DNA from: Eutreptiella sp. 'Long Island Sound 2002'
Taxonomy: Eukaryota; Euglenozoa; Euglenophyceae; Eutreptiales; Eutreptiaceae
Direction: 5' to 3'
Assembly (NCBI GenBank): GCA_964036045.1
Contig: CAXIWF010000662.1
Coordinates: 1 to 64,000 of the forward strand
Length of the DNA: 64,000 bases
Within the stretch, counting starts at the first letter, position 1. Each line of letters opens with the position of its first letter. The notes under the pieces are model-generated. The model was not told the origin of the DNA, ran no database searches, and saw only the letters and a program-made list of their open reading frames with translations. Shown here in pieces: positions 1 through 11,082 of the stretch. A program made the translations under genes and the position numbers.

Positions 1-91
1 GGGGAGCGCGGCGGCTGACCACCAGCCCCACCTGGGAGCCTGATTTCATGGGCAATTTTTTGGAATTTTTTTACACCAGTTGTGTATATTC

Positions 92-122
92 AAAATGATC
101 AGCGTGTCATGGGGATCATTTT
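92..122. other. Inverted repeat carried by each satellite monomer (first copy shown)
   Basis: AAAATGATC at 92-100 is the exact reverse complement of GATCATTTT at 114-122, with a 13 nt spacer. The same 9 bp arms recur in nearly every monomer of both blocks; only occasional copies have a lesion, such as near 2480, 7105 and 7425. It could form a hairpin or cruciform, or be a dimeric protein-binding site of the kind known in some centromeric satellites. Function is inferred only. Confidence 0.8.
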
Positions 123-3100
123 GAGGTATGTATGTTGGGGTACCCACCGACCCCCCCCCCCCCCCCCGGGAGCCCCGCGGCTGACCACCAATATATATCC
201 TGGGAGCCTGATTTCATGGGCAATTTTTTTGGAATTTTTTTACACCAGTTGTGTATATTCAAAATGATCAGCGTGTCATGGGGATCATTTTGAGGTATGT
301 ATGTTGGGGTACCCACCGACCCCCCCCCCCCCCCCGGGGAGCCCGGCGGCTGACCACCAATATATATCCTGGGAGCCTGATTTCATGGGCAATTTTTTTG
401 GTATTTTCTTTACACCACTTGTGTATATTCAAAATGATCAGCGTGTCATGGGGATCATTTTGAGGTATGTATGTTAGGGGTACCCACCGACCCCCCCCCC
501 CCCCCCCCGGGGAGCCCGGCGGCTGACCACCAATATATATCCTGGGAGCCTGATTTCATGGGCAATTTTTTTGGAATTTTTTTTACACCAGTTGTGTATA
601 TTCAAAATGATCAGCGTGTCATGGGGATCATTTTGAGGTATGTATGTTGGGGTACCCACCGACCCCCCCCCCCCCCCCCCCGGGGAGCCCCGCGGCTGAC
701 CACCAATATATATCCTGGGAGCCTGATTTCATGGGCAATTTTTTTGGAATTTTTTTTACACCAGTTGTGTATATTCAAAATGATCAGCGTGTCATGGGGA
801 TCATTTTGAGGTATGTATGTTGGGGTACCCAACGACCCCCCCCCCCCCCCCCGGGGAGCCCGGCGGCTGACCACCAATATATATCCTTGGAGCCTGATTT
901 CATGGGCAATTTTTTTCGAATTTTTTTACACCAGTTGTGTATATTCAAAATGATCAGCGTGTCATGGGGATCATTTTGAGGTATGTATGTTTGGGGTACC
1001 CAACGACCCCCCCCCCCCCCCCCCGGGGAGCCCGGCGGCTGACCACCAATATATATCCTGGGAGCCTGATTTCATGGGCAATTTTTTTGGAATTTTCTTT
1101 ACACCAGTTGTGTATATTCAAAATGATCAGCGTGTAATGGGGATCATTTTGAGGTATGTATGTTGGGGTACCCACCGACCCCCCCCCCCCCCCCCGGGGA
1201 GCCCGGCGGCTGACCACCAATATATATCCTGGGAGCCTGATTTCGTGGCAATTTTTTTGGAATTTTTTTACACCAGTTGTGTATATTCAAAATGATCAGC
1301 GTGTCATGGGGATCATTTTGAGGTATGTATGTTGGGGGTACCCACCGACCCCCCCCCCCCCCCCCGGGGAGCCCGGCGGCTGACCACCAATATATATCCT
1401 GGGAGCCTGATTTCATGGGCAATTTTTTTCGAATTTTTTTTACACCACCTGTGTATATTCAAAATGATCAGCGTGTCATGGGGATCATTTTGAGGTATGT
1501 ATGTTGGGGTACCCACCGACCCCCCCCCCCCCCCCGGAGAGCCCGGCGGCTGACCACCAATATATATCCTGGGAGCCTGATTTCATGGGCAATTTTTTTG
1601 GAATTTTTTTTGCACCAGTTGTGTATATTCAAAATGATCAGCGTGTCATGGGGATCATTTTGAGGTATGTATGTTGGGGTACCCACCGACCCCCCCCCCC
1701 CCCGGGGAGCCCGGCGGCTGACCACCAATATATATCCTGGGAGCCTGATTTCATGGGCAATTTTTTTGGAATTTTTTTTACACCAGTTGTGTATATTCAA
1801 AATGATCAGCGTGTCATGGGGATCATTCTGAGGTATGTATGTTGGGGTACCCACCGACCCCCCCCCCCCCCGGGGAGCCCGGCGGCTGACCACCAATATA
1901 TCTCTTGGGAGCCTGATTTCATGGGCAATTTTTTTGGAATTTTCTTTACACCAGTTGTGTATATTCAAAATGATCGGCGTGTCATGGGGATCATTTTGAG
2001 GTATGTATGTTGGGGTACCCACCGACCCCCCCCCCCCCCCGGGGAGCCCGGCGGCTGACCACCAATATATATCCTGGGAGCCTGATTTCATGGGCAATTT
2101 TTTTGGAATTTTGTTTACACCAGTTGTGTATATTCAAAATGATCAGCGTGTCATGGGGATCATTTTGAGGTATGTATGTTGGGGTACCCACCGACCCCCC
2201 CCCCCCCCCCGGGGAGCCCGGCGGCTGACCACCAATATATATCCTGGGAGCCTGATTTCATGGGCAATTTTTTTGGAATTTTTTTTACACCAGTTGTGTA
2301 GATTCAAAATGATCAGCGTGTCATGGGGATCATTTTGAGGTATGTATGTTGGGGTACCCACCGACCCCCCCCCCCCCCCCCCGGAGAGCCCGGCGGCTGA
2401 CCACCAATATATATCCTGGGAGCCTGATTTCATGGGCAATTTTTTTGGAATTTTTTTTGCACCAGTTGTGTATATTCAAATGATCAGCGTGTCATGGGGA
2501 TCATTTTGAGGTATGTATGTTGGGGTACCCACCGTCCCCCCCCCCCCCCGGGGAGCCCGGCGGCTGACCACCAATATATATCCTGGGAGCCTGATTTCAT
2601 GGGCAATTTTTTGGAATTTTTTTTACACCAGTTGTGTATATTCAAAATGATCAGCGTGTCATGGGATCATTTTGAGGTATGTATGTTGGGGTACCCACCG
2701 ACCCCCCCCCCCCCCCCCCCGGGGAGCCCGGCGGCTGACCACCAATATATATCCTGGGAGCCTGATTTCATGGGCAATTTTTTTGGAATTTTTTTTACAC
2801 CAGTTGTGTATATTCAAAATGATCAGCGTGTCATGGGGATCATTTTGAGGTATGTATGTTGGGGTACCCACCGACCCCCCCCCCCCCGGGGAGCCCGGCG
2901 GCTGACCACCAATATATATCCTGGGAGCCTGATTTCATGGGCAATTTTTTTGGACTTTTTTTTACACCAGTTGTGTATATTCAAAATGATCAGCGTGTCA
3001 TGGGGATCATTTTGAGGTATGTATGTTGGGGTACCCAACGACCCCCCCCCCCCCCCCCCCGGGGAGCCCGGGGGCTGACCACCAATATATATCCTTGGAG

Positions 3101-3229
3101 CCTGATTTCATGGGCAATTTTTTTCGAATTTTTTTTACACCAGTTGTGTATATTCAAAATGATCAGCGTGTCATGGGGATCATTTTGAGGTATGTATGTT
3201 GGGGTACCCAACGACCCCCCCCCCCCCCC

Positions 3230-4930
3230 CCCGGGAGCCCGGCGGCTGACCACCAATATATATCCTGGGAGCCTGATTTCATGGGCAATTTTTTTGGAAT
3301 TTTCTTTACACCAGTTGTGTATATTCAAAATGATCAGCGTGTCATGGGGATCATTTTGAGGTATGTATGTTGGGGTACCCAACGACCCCCCCCCCCCCCC
3401 CGGGGAGCCCGGCGGCTGACCACCAATATATATCCTGGGAGCCTGATTTCGTGGGCAATTTTTTTGGAATTTTTTTTACACCACTTGTGTATATTCAAAA
3501 TGATCAGCGTGTCATGGGGATCATTTTGAGGTATGTATGTTGGGGTACCCACCGACCCCCCCCCCCCCCCCGGGGAGCCCGGCGGCTGACCACCAATATA
3601 TATCCTGGGAGCCTGATTTCATGGGCAATTTTTTTCGAATTTTTTTTACACCACCTGTGTATATTCAAAATGATCAGCGTGTCATGGGGATCATTTTGAG
3701 GTATGTATGTTGGGGTACCCACCAACCCCCCCCCCCCCCCGGGGAGCCCGGCGGCTGACCACCAATATATATCCTGGGAGCCTGATTTTATGGGCAATTT
3801 TTTTGGAATTTTTTTTACACCAGTTGTGTATATTCAAAATGATCAGCGTGTCATGGGGATCATTTTGAGGTATGTATGTTGGGGTACCCACCGACCCCCC
3901 CCCCCCCCCCGGAGAGCCCGGCGGCTGACCACCAATAAATATCCTGGGAGCCTGATTTCATGGGCAATTTTTTTGGAATTTTTTTGGCACCAGTTGTGTA
4001 TATTCAAAATGATCAGCGTGTCATGGGGATCATTTTGAGGTATGTATGTTGGGGTACCCACCGACCCCCCCCCCCCCCCGGGGAGCCCGGCGGCTGACCA
4101 CCAATATATATCCTGGGAGCCTGATTTCATGGGCAATTTTTTTGGAATTTTCTTTACACCAGTTGTGTATATTCAAAATGATCAGCGTGTCATGGGGATC
4201 ATTTTGAGGTATGTATGTTGGGGTACCCACCGACCCCCCCCCCCCCCCCCCCGGGGAGCCCGGCGGCTGACCACCAATATATATCCTGGGAGCCTGATTT
4301 CATGGGCAATTTTTTTGGAATTTTTTTTACACCACTTGTGTATATTCAAAATGATCAGCGTGTCATGGGGATCATTTTGAGGTATGTATGTTGGGGTACC
4401 CACCGACCCCCCCCCCCCCGGGGAGCCCGGCGGCTGACCACCAATATATATCCTGGGAGCCTGATTTCATGGGCAATTTTTTTCGAATTTTTTTTACACC
4501 ACCTGTGTATATTCAAAATGATCAGCGTGTCATGGGGATCATTTTGAGGTATGTATGTTGGGGTACCCACCAACCCCCCCCCCCCCCCGGGGAGCCCGGC
4601 GGCTGACCACCAATATATATCCTGGGAGCCTGATTTTATGGGCAATTTTTTTGGAATTTTTTTTACACCAGTTGTGTATATTCAAAATGATCAGCGTGTC
4701 ATGGGGATCATTTTGAGGTATGTATGTTGGGGTACCCACCGACCCCCCCCCCCCCCCCGGAGAGCCCGGCGGCTGACCACCAATAAATATCCTGGGAGCC
4801 TGATTTCATGGGCAATTTTTTTGGAATTTTTTTGGCACCAGTTGTGTATATTCAAAATGATCAGCGTGTCATGGGGATCATTTTGAGGTATGTATGTTGG
4901 GGTACCCACCGACCCCCCCCCCCCCCCCGG
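3230..4930. repeat. Tandem duplication of a five-monomer satellite block (~848 bp period)
   Basis: Diagnostic variants recur in the same order at a spacing of 848-851 bp: TCTTTACACC at 3303 and 4151, CCACTTGTG at 3481 and 4332, a CCACCTG monomer in each copy, ACCAACC at 3721 and 4569, and a monomer combining CAATAAATATCC with TTGGCACCAG in each. Apart from C-run length the two blocks are nearly identical, which points to recent segmental amplification by unequal exchange. Edges are approximate. Confidence 0.85.
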
Positions 4931-7900
4931 GGAGCCCGGCGGCTGACCACCAATATATATCCTGGGAGCCTGATTTCATGGGCAATTTTTTTGGAATTTT
5001 CTTTACACCAGTTGTGTATATTCAAAATGATCAGCGTGTCATGGGGATCATTTTGAGGTATGTATGTTGGGGTACCCACCGACCCCCCCCCCCCCCCCCC
5101 CCCCGGGGAGCCCGGCGGCTGACCACCAATATATATCCTGGGAGCCTGATTTCATGGGCAATTTTTTTGGAATTTTTTTTACACCAGTTGTGTATATTCA
5201 AAATGATCAGCCTGTCATGGGGATCATTTTGAGGTATGTATGTTGGGGTACCCACCGACCCCCCCCCCCCCCCGGGGACCCCGGCGGCTGACCACCAATA
5301 TATATCAAGGGAGCCTGATTTCATGGGCAATCTTTTTGGAATTTTTTTTACACCAGTTGTGTATATTCAAAATGATCAGCGTGTCATGGGGATCATTTTG
5401 AGGTATGTATGTTGGGGTACCCAACGACCCCCCCCCCCCCCCACGGGGAGCCCGGCGGCTGACCACCAATATATATCCTGGGAGCCTGATTTCATGGGCA
5501 ATTTTTTTGGAATTTTTTTTACACCGGTTGTGTATATTCAAAATGATCAGCGTGTCATGGGGATCATTTTGACGTATGTATGTTGGGGTACCCACCGACC
5601 CCCCCCCCCCCGGGGCGCCCGGCGGCTGACCTCCAATATATATCCTGGGAGCCTGATTTCATGGGCAATTTTTTTGGAATTTTTTTTACACCAGTTGTGT
5701 ATATTCAAAATGATCAGCGTGTCATGGGGATCATTTTGAGGTATGTATGTTGGGGTACCCACCGACCCCCCCCCCCCCCCCCGGAGAGCCCGGCGGCTGA
5801 CCACCAATATATATCCTGGGAGCCTGATTTCATGGGCAATTTTATTTGGAATTTTTTTTACAGCAGCTGTGTATATTCAAAATGATCACCGTGTCATGGG
5901 GATCATTTTGAGGTATGTATGTTGGGGTACCCACCGACCCCCCCCCCCCCCCCCCCGGGGAGCCCGGCGGCTGCCCACCAACATATATCTTGGGAGCCTG
6001 ATTTCATGGGCAATTTTTTTTGAATTTTTTTTACACCAGTTGTGTATATTCAAAATGATCAGCGTGTCATGGGGATCATTTTGAGGTATGTATGTTGGGG
6101 TACCCACCGACCCGCCCCCCCCCCCGGGGAGCCCGGCGGCTGACCACCAATATATATCCTGGGAGCCTGATTTCATGGGCAATTTTTTTGGAATTTTTTT
6201 TACACCAGTTGTGTATATTCAAAATGATCAGCGTGTCATGGGGATCATTTTGAGGTATGTATGTTGGGGTACCCACCGACCCCCCCCCCCCCCCCGGAGA
6301 GCCCGGCGGCTGACCACCAATATATATCCTGGGAGCCTGATTTCATGGGCAATTTTATTTGGAATTTTTTTTGCAGCAGCTGGGTATATTCAAAATGATC
6401 ACCGTGTCATGGGGATCATTTTGAGGTATGTATGTTGGGGTACCCACCGACCCCCCCCCCCCCCGGGGAGCCCGGCGGCTGACCACCAATATATATCCTT
6501 GGAGCCTGATTTCATGGGCAATTTTTTTCGAATTTTTTTTACACCACCTGTGTATATTCAAAATGATCAGCGTGTCATGGGGATCATTTTGAGGTATGTA
6601 TGTTGGGGTACCCACCAACCCCCCCCCCCCCCCCCCCCCCCCGGGGAGCCCGGCGGCTGACCACCAATATATATCTTGGCAGCCTGATTTCATGGGCAAT
6701 TTTTTTGGAATTTTTTTTACCCCAGTTGTGTATATTCAAAATGATCAGCGTGTCATGGGGATCATTTTGAGGTATGTATGTTGGGGTTCCCACCGACCCC
6801 CCCCCCCCCCGGAGAGCCCGGCGGCTGACCACCAATAAATATCCTGGGAGCCTGATTTCATGGGCAATTTTTTTGGAATTTTTGTTGCACCAGTTGTGTA
6901 TATTCAAAATGATTAGCGTGTCATGGGGATCATTTTGAGGTATGTATGTTGGGGTACCCACCGACCCCCCCCCCCCCCCCCGGGGAGCCCGGCGGCTGAC
7001 CACCAATATATATCCTGGGAGCCTGATTTCATGGGCAATTTTTTTGGAATTTTTTTTACACCAGTTGTGTATATTCAAAATGATCAGCGTGTCATGGGGA
7101 TCATTTGGAGGTATGTATGTTGGGGTACCCACCGACCCCCCCCCCCCCCCCCCCGGGGAGCCCGGCGGCTGACCACCAATATATATCCTGGGAGCCTGAT
7201 TTCATGGGCAATTTTTTTGGAATTTTCTTTACACCAGTTGTGTATATTCAAAATGATCAGCGTGTCATGGGTATCATTTTGAGGTATGTATGTTGGGGTA
7301 CCCACCGACCCCCCCCCCCCCCCCCGGGGAGCCCGGCGGCTGACCACCAATATATATCCTGGGAGCCTGATTTCATGGGCAATTTTTTTGGAATTTTTTT
7401 TACACCAGTTGTGTATATTCAAACTGATCAGCGTGTCATGGGGATCATTTTGAGGTACTGTGTTGGGGTACCCACCGACCCCCCCCCCCCCCCGGGGAGC
7501 CCGGCGGCTGACCACCAATATATATCCTGGGAGCCTGATTTCATGGGCAATTTTTTTGGAATTTTTTTTACACCAGTTGTGTATATTCAAAATGATCAGC
7601 GTGTCATGGGGATCATTTTGAGGTATGTATGTTGGGGTACCCAACGACCCCCCCCCCCCCCCCCACGGGGAGCCCGGCGGCTGACCACCAATATATATCC
7701 TGGGAGCCTGATTTCATGGGCAATTTTTTTGGAATTTTTTTTACACCAGTTGTGTATATTCAAAATGATCAGCGTGTCATGGAGATTATTTTGAGGTATG
7801 TATGTTGGGGTACCCACCGACCCCCCCCCCCCCCCGGGGCGCCCGGCGGCTGACCACCAATATATATCCTGGGAGCCTGATTTCATGGGCAATTTTTTTG

Positions 7901-8370
7901 GAATTTTTTTTACACCAGTTGTGTATATTCAAAATGATCAGCGTGTCATGGGGATCATTTTGAGGTATGTATGTTGGGGTACCCACCGACCCCCCCCCCC
8001 CCCCCCCGGAGAGCCCGGCGGCTGACCACCAATATATATCCTGGGAGCCTGATTTCATGGGCAATTTTATTTGGAATTTTTTTTACAGCAGCTGTGTATA
8101 TTCAAAATGATCAGCGTGTCATGGGGATCATTTTGAGGTATGTATGTTGGGGTACCCACTGACCCCCCCCCCCCCCGGGGAGCCCGGCGGCTGACCACCA
8201 ATATATATCCTGGGAGCCTGATTTCATGGGCAATTTTTTTCGAATTTTTTTTACACCAGTTGTGTATATTCAAAATGATCGGCGTGTCATGGGGATCATT
8301 TTGAGGTATGTATGTTGGGGTACCCACCAACCCCCCCCCCCCCCGGGGAGCCCGGCGGCTGACCACCAAT

Positions 8371-8485
8371 TCTTAGCTCAGCCGTGCCTGAGCTTTGGTT
8401 TTGCTCGTCGGGTGGTGTGTGTGTGCGCATGCGTGTGTGCAGTGAGCCTCTGTACTTGTAGAGCATTTTTGCTTGTTGCCAGCAG
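8371..8485 (+). repeat. Split direct repeat A1 (left end)
   Basis: 115 bp starting TCTTAGCTCAGCC and ending TTGCCAGCAG. It is identical to A2 at 14455-14569. It forms the left terminus and abuts the satellite directly. Positions 8415-8441 alternate purine and pyrimidine (GT-rich with a GCGCATGCG centre). As the 5' end of the element it is the likely place for the promoter and RNA start, but no core promoter motif is recognisable. Confidence 0.95.
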
Positions 8486-8547
8486 ACCATAGGTGGTCAC
8501 ACGTAGAGCCTGCTCCGTGACACTTTGGAACGACCCGGTCTGTGAAT
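8486..8547 (+). other. Short leader between A1 and the Gag-like ORF
   Basis: 62 bp of unique sequence between the end of A1 and the first ATG. YR and LTR retroelements often place packaging or priming signals here, but none can be identified by eye. Confidence 0.5.
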
Positions 8548-9597
8548 ATGTCAGTTGACGATTTTGCCGTCTTCGCGAAGGGAACAATTTGTTCCCAGTT
8601 CATTGATAGCGTTCCCATGCTGGAGATAGCCAGGGCTGCCTCGCAGGTGGAGATGAAGCTGTCGGTGCTGCTGGAACGCAGGTCAGAGTGGGAGGCTAGT
8701 TTCGTCGCCAAGTACGGAATCGAGTTGGGGGAGGTGGGGCTGGTGAAGATGATCGCCTCGTATTGCGTCATGGCCCAGTGCGACCTGGATGTGGCGTCGC
8801 TGGGCTTTGTCAAGGTGGAGGTACCACCCCAACAGCCGCAGACGGTGTCGCCAGAGCTTCTGGAGCTCAAGCAGTTGGTTCAGGGACAGGCCCTTGTGAT
8901 GGAGGGCCTGCGCAAGCAGTTGGAGGCGGTCAGTGCCAAGGCCGAGGCGGAGTCCAAGAGGAAAATGGCGAAGGTCCCGCCGCTGTGTAAAGCGGAAATC
9001 GTGAAGGTGAGGGAGTTGGATTCTAAGCCCCAGTGGGTCTTCGCCAGCCTTCTCGCGCTGTCCACCTTGTTGTGGCGCAGGGAGGTGCCCCAACACGAAT
9101 ACGTCTCCAAGTACAAGGACAAGGAAAAGTTCACGGACGCCATCCTGGACGAGCTGGCGCCGGTGGTGGACGCGGACTCCGCGGACACGGAAGTGTGGCA
9201 GCTGGAGTCCATGGATGATGACGAACTTACGCGCCTTCGGAGTTTTGTCCAGGCGGTCTGGACGTTCACGGTGACTAGCCTGTCGGCATACAGGGGCAAG
9301 AAGGGCTTGGAGCCCGGACCGGTCGGTGAGGGGTCGGACGCGGCCGAGGATGCGTCCGATGTGCCTGTGCTGTCCGCTGGTTGTACGGGAGCGGCGGAGG
9401 AGGAGGTGGTGGGGCGGCGGCTGCAAGCCATGAAGGGTAAGTTCCGCGTTGAGGGGGGCCGCCGCCTGTACACCGCCAAGCCGGGTGCCGAGCCGATGGA
9501 CGTCACCAATGCCCCGGTGACAGCGTGTCGGGCATGCAAGAACGCTGGGAGGGGAGTGAAACGGCATTGGTTTCACGAGTGCCCCGGCTTTGACTGA
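8548..9597 (+). CDS. Gag-like ORF1 protein (349 aa)
   Basis: First ORF of the element, 62 bp after A1. The ATG at 8548 has A at -3; an upstream in-frame GTG at 8542 is not needed. No family is recognised by sequence; the Gag role is inferred from position and from a C-terminal Cys/His cluster (C327, C330, H340, H343, C345) preceded by basic residues, like a non-canonical zinc knuckle (spacing CX2CX12HXC rather than CX2CX4HX4C). Residues 101-142 are Leu/Glu/Lys-rich and probably a coiled coil, after a Pro/Gln linker (93-100). Residues 150-250 look helical and could be the capsid-like part. Residues 254-290 are acidic and Gly/Ala-rich. It ends in TGA at 9595-9597, and the same frame stays open into the recombinase. 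It would be expected to bind element RNA in cytoplasmic particles. Confidence 0.75.
   Translation: MSVDDFAVFAKGTICSQFIDSVPMLEIARAASQVEMKLSVLLERRSEWEASFVAKYGIELGEVGLVKMIASYCVMAQCDLDVASLGFVKVEVPPQQPQTVSPELLELKQLVQGQALVMEGLRKQLEAVSAKAEAESKRKMAKVPPLCKAEIVKVRELDSKPQWVFASLLALSTLLWRREVPQHEYVSKYKDKEKFTDAILDELAPVVDADSADTEVWQLESMDDDELTRLRSFVQAVWTFTVTSLSAYRGKKGLEPGPVGEGSDAAEDASDVPVLSAGCTGAAEEEVVGRRLQAMKGKFRVEGGRRLYTAKPGAEPMDVTNAPVTACRACKNAGRGVKRHWFHECPGFD
9595..9597 (+). promoter_or_regulatory. Single in-frame TGA separating Gag-like and recombinase reading frames
   Basis: Codons before and after this TGA are in one frame: ORF1 ends GAC-TGA and the frame continues TGG-GGA without a stop to 11080. The recombinase part has no ATG before its conserved N-terminal domain (first in-frame ATG at 9790). 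A Gag-recombinase fusion by stop readthrough is therefore plausible, comparable in layout to gammaretroviral gag-pol. Alternatives are initiation at a non-AUG codon or UGA reassignment. An ATG overlaps the stop (TGATG, ATG at 9597), but that frame closes at 9740. Confidence 0.5.
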
Positions 9598-11082
9598 TGG
9601 GGAAGCTGCCCCATCCGGCCCATCCCTCCCGAGCCCCGGGGGGCCTTGGTGGTTCTCGGACCGTCGGACTTCCGGGATGGCGAGGACGTGGTCTGGCGCC
9701 TGGTGTGGGCAGCGTGGAGACGGATATGGAAGGAGGATGAGATCACCTCCGTGGACGCCCTGCAGGCATCCTCCTGGGCAAAAAGCACCATGGGTACGTA
9801 TTGTACCCACTTCCGCAAGATGGCCCTCTGGGTGGGCTACACGCCCACATCCGAGCTTGAACAAGCGGCGTGCCGCTACATTTTCCAGTTATGGGGACTG
9901 GGGTACTCGGGAAGCTCCCTCAAGGTCGCAGCGTCGGCGTTCCGGGCGCTGGAGGACATGGGATGGCTGCCCGCGTTCGTCAGTCGCCGGGTCTGGCGCT
10001 GTGCCAAGTGGGCGCCCACGGAGCCGGCCCTACGGCCCTACGCAGGTTTGGACGACCTCCGCAACTTCGCGCTGGCTTGCACGGAGCGACCGCAGTGGAC
10101 CGTCTATGGGATGGCAGTCCTGGCATTCACCTGCCTTCTGCGGGTGGGTGAGGCCGCGCCCCTCCGTCGGGGGGGATCCCGGTGTCGGGGATTGGCGTTC
10201 CGCACGGTCAAGGTGGCGCCGCGCATCGTGCGCAGGCGACTCGGGAAGTATGCCCAAGAGTGGCTGGGCTGGCTCGATGCCACGGGGGCCACGACTGCTG
10301 TCGTCGGAGCGCAATTCTGTCCGCAGGGACCAGCTTTCATGCAGTCGGTCATGGCTGCCGCGTTGGGGGGCAGCGACAACCCCCACGCCAGGTGGCACGC
10401 ATGGAGGCGAGGGGGCTCCGCGGCCCTGCGATGGTTGGGGCTGCCCATCAAGTGGCTGGCTTGGTGGGGGCGGTGGCTTTCGGAGACGGTGGCAGTCCAC
10501 TACGCCGACGCGCCCGACGACTTCGTCGTCACGACCGAGGCTGTCCTCCCCTGGCCCCCTGACAACCATGCAGGAGAGTTCGTTTGGCGCGCCGTGTCCC
10601 TCCGGGAAGTTTTCCCGAAGGAGCTCCTGGAGCTCTGTGCCCCTGATGCCGATGAGCCCCCACAATGGGGAGGTGACGGGGATGGGTCGGCAGGAGGTCG
10701 GGGTGGATCGTGCCCTGGGGAGTCCGCGAGTCCTGCCGCTGCGGGAGCTGCTGGGAGGGAGGACCGGGCTGGCGCACGTGGCCCGGGGGCCCCTCCGGCC
10801 CTTACGGCTGTTGAGGGGTCCTCAGAACGCGGGCGCCGGCCGCGGGGAGACGGGGGGGGGGAAGTCATTGATGTGGATGCAGACCCCCCACCTGCCTCCG
10901 CAGCAGGCTCCTCCATCAGGCGGCTGCGCATCGCGGCCCGCAGGACGGGTGAGGTCGCGTCCGTCTTGGGCAAGCGGAAGGCCGCGGGCCCGGCCAGGAT
11001 TGTGGGTGCGGCTGCCCGAACGGCAATTTCCCGTCGCGTCGGGGCTGGGTCAGTGGGTGCGGGAGCGCCTTCGGACCGGTGA
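9598..11082 (+). CDS. Tyrosine recombinase (retrotransposon integrase)
   Basis: Lambda-integrase-superfamily recombinase expected to insert the circular DNA form of the element. Residue numbers count from the TTG at 9646. Residues 27-110 resemble the N-terminal core-binding domain (KSTMGTYCTHF followed by LW). The catalytic domain (about 127-290) shows box I LLRVGEA with R166 (codon 10141), box II HAWR with H251 and R254 (10396, 10405), GRW with W277, and the nucleophile Y286 (10501) nine residues later. The canonical R, H-x-x-R, H/W and Y set is thus intact; the expected box K lysine is uncertain. Residues 336-478 form a Gly/Ala/Arg/Pro-rich tail with an acidic VIDVDAD stretch (407-413) and a basic KRK (443-445). 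The frame opens directly after the ORF1 TGA; the start shown is the first open codon, not a proven initiator. It overlaps the RT frame, which is +1 relative to it. Confidence 0.9.
   Translation, partial: WGSCPIRPIPPEPRGALVVLGPSDFRDGEDVVWRLVWAAWRRIWKEDEITSVDALQASSWAKSTMGTYCTHFRKMALWVGYTPTSELEQAACRYIFQLWGLGYSGSSLKVAASAFRALEDMGWLPAFVSRRVWRCAKWAPTEPALRPYAGLDDLRNFALACTERPQWTVYGMAVLAFTCLLRVGEAAPLRRGGSRCRGLAFRTVKVAPRIVRRRLGKYAQEWLGWLDATGATTAVVGAQFCPQGPAFMQSVMAAALGGSDNPHARWHAWRRGGSAALRWLGLPIKWLAWWGRWLSETVAVHYADAPDDFVVTTEAVLPWPPDNHAGEFVWRAVSLREVFPKELLELCAPDADEPPQWGGDGDGSAGGRGGSCPGESASPAAAGAAGREDRAGARGPGAPPALTAVEGSSERGRRPRGDGGGEVIDVDADPPPASAAGSSIRRLRIAARRTGEVASVLGKRKAAGPARIVGAAARTAISRRVGAGSVGAGAPSDR

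Larger units (their letters stand above)
1..8370. repeat. ~170 bp satellite array, left block
   Basis: About 49 head-to-tail monomers of roughly 165-175 bp. The conserved parts, in order, are: GAGCCCGGCGGCTGACCACC, an ATATAT stretch, CCTGGGAGCCTGATTTCATG, a T-rich segment with two T runs, ACACCAGTTGTGTATATTC, the inverted repeat AAAATGATC / GATCATTTT, GAGGTATGTATGTTGGGG, TACCCACCGA and a C run of about 13-24 nt. Most length variation comes from the C run. Monomers differ by a few substitutions (for example AACGACC or ACCAACC before the C run, and CACCACCTG or CAGCAGCTG in the middle). The array is cut by the window start, where the first monomer is atypical (CACCAGCCCCACCTGGG in place of the ATATAT segment). 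Open frames through it are periodic by-products with no sign of coding. The monomer is nucleosome-sized, so a centromeric or heterochromatic role is possible but not shown. Confidence 0.97.

Noticed and set aside
1-8370. Proline-run ORFs in the satellite on both strands.
   Set aside because: They are translations of the monomer and its C run; length follows C-run modulo 3 and there is no start or codon signal.
8371-8420. Dinoflagellate spliced-leader relic at the element start.
   Set aside because: CTCAGCC and GCTTTGG only loosely resemble parts of the spliced leader, with no continuous match, so it is not usable as evidence for the organism.
9597-9740. Short ORF starting at the ATG that overlaps the Gag stop (TGATG).
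   Set aside because: 47 codons, Gly/Pro/Arg-rich, entirely inside the recombinase reading frame; noted only as a possible reinitiation site.
8683-9864. 393-codon minus-strand ORF opposite the Gag-like gene.
   Set aside because: His/Arg/Leu-rich composition typical of the antisense of GC-rich coding DNA, no motif, and it overlaps well-supported plus-strand coding.
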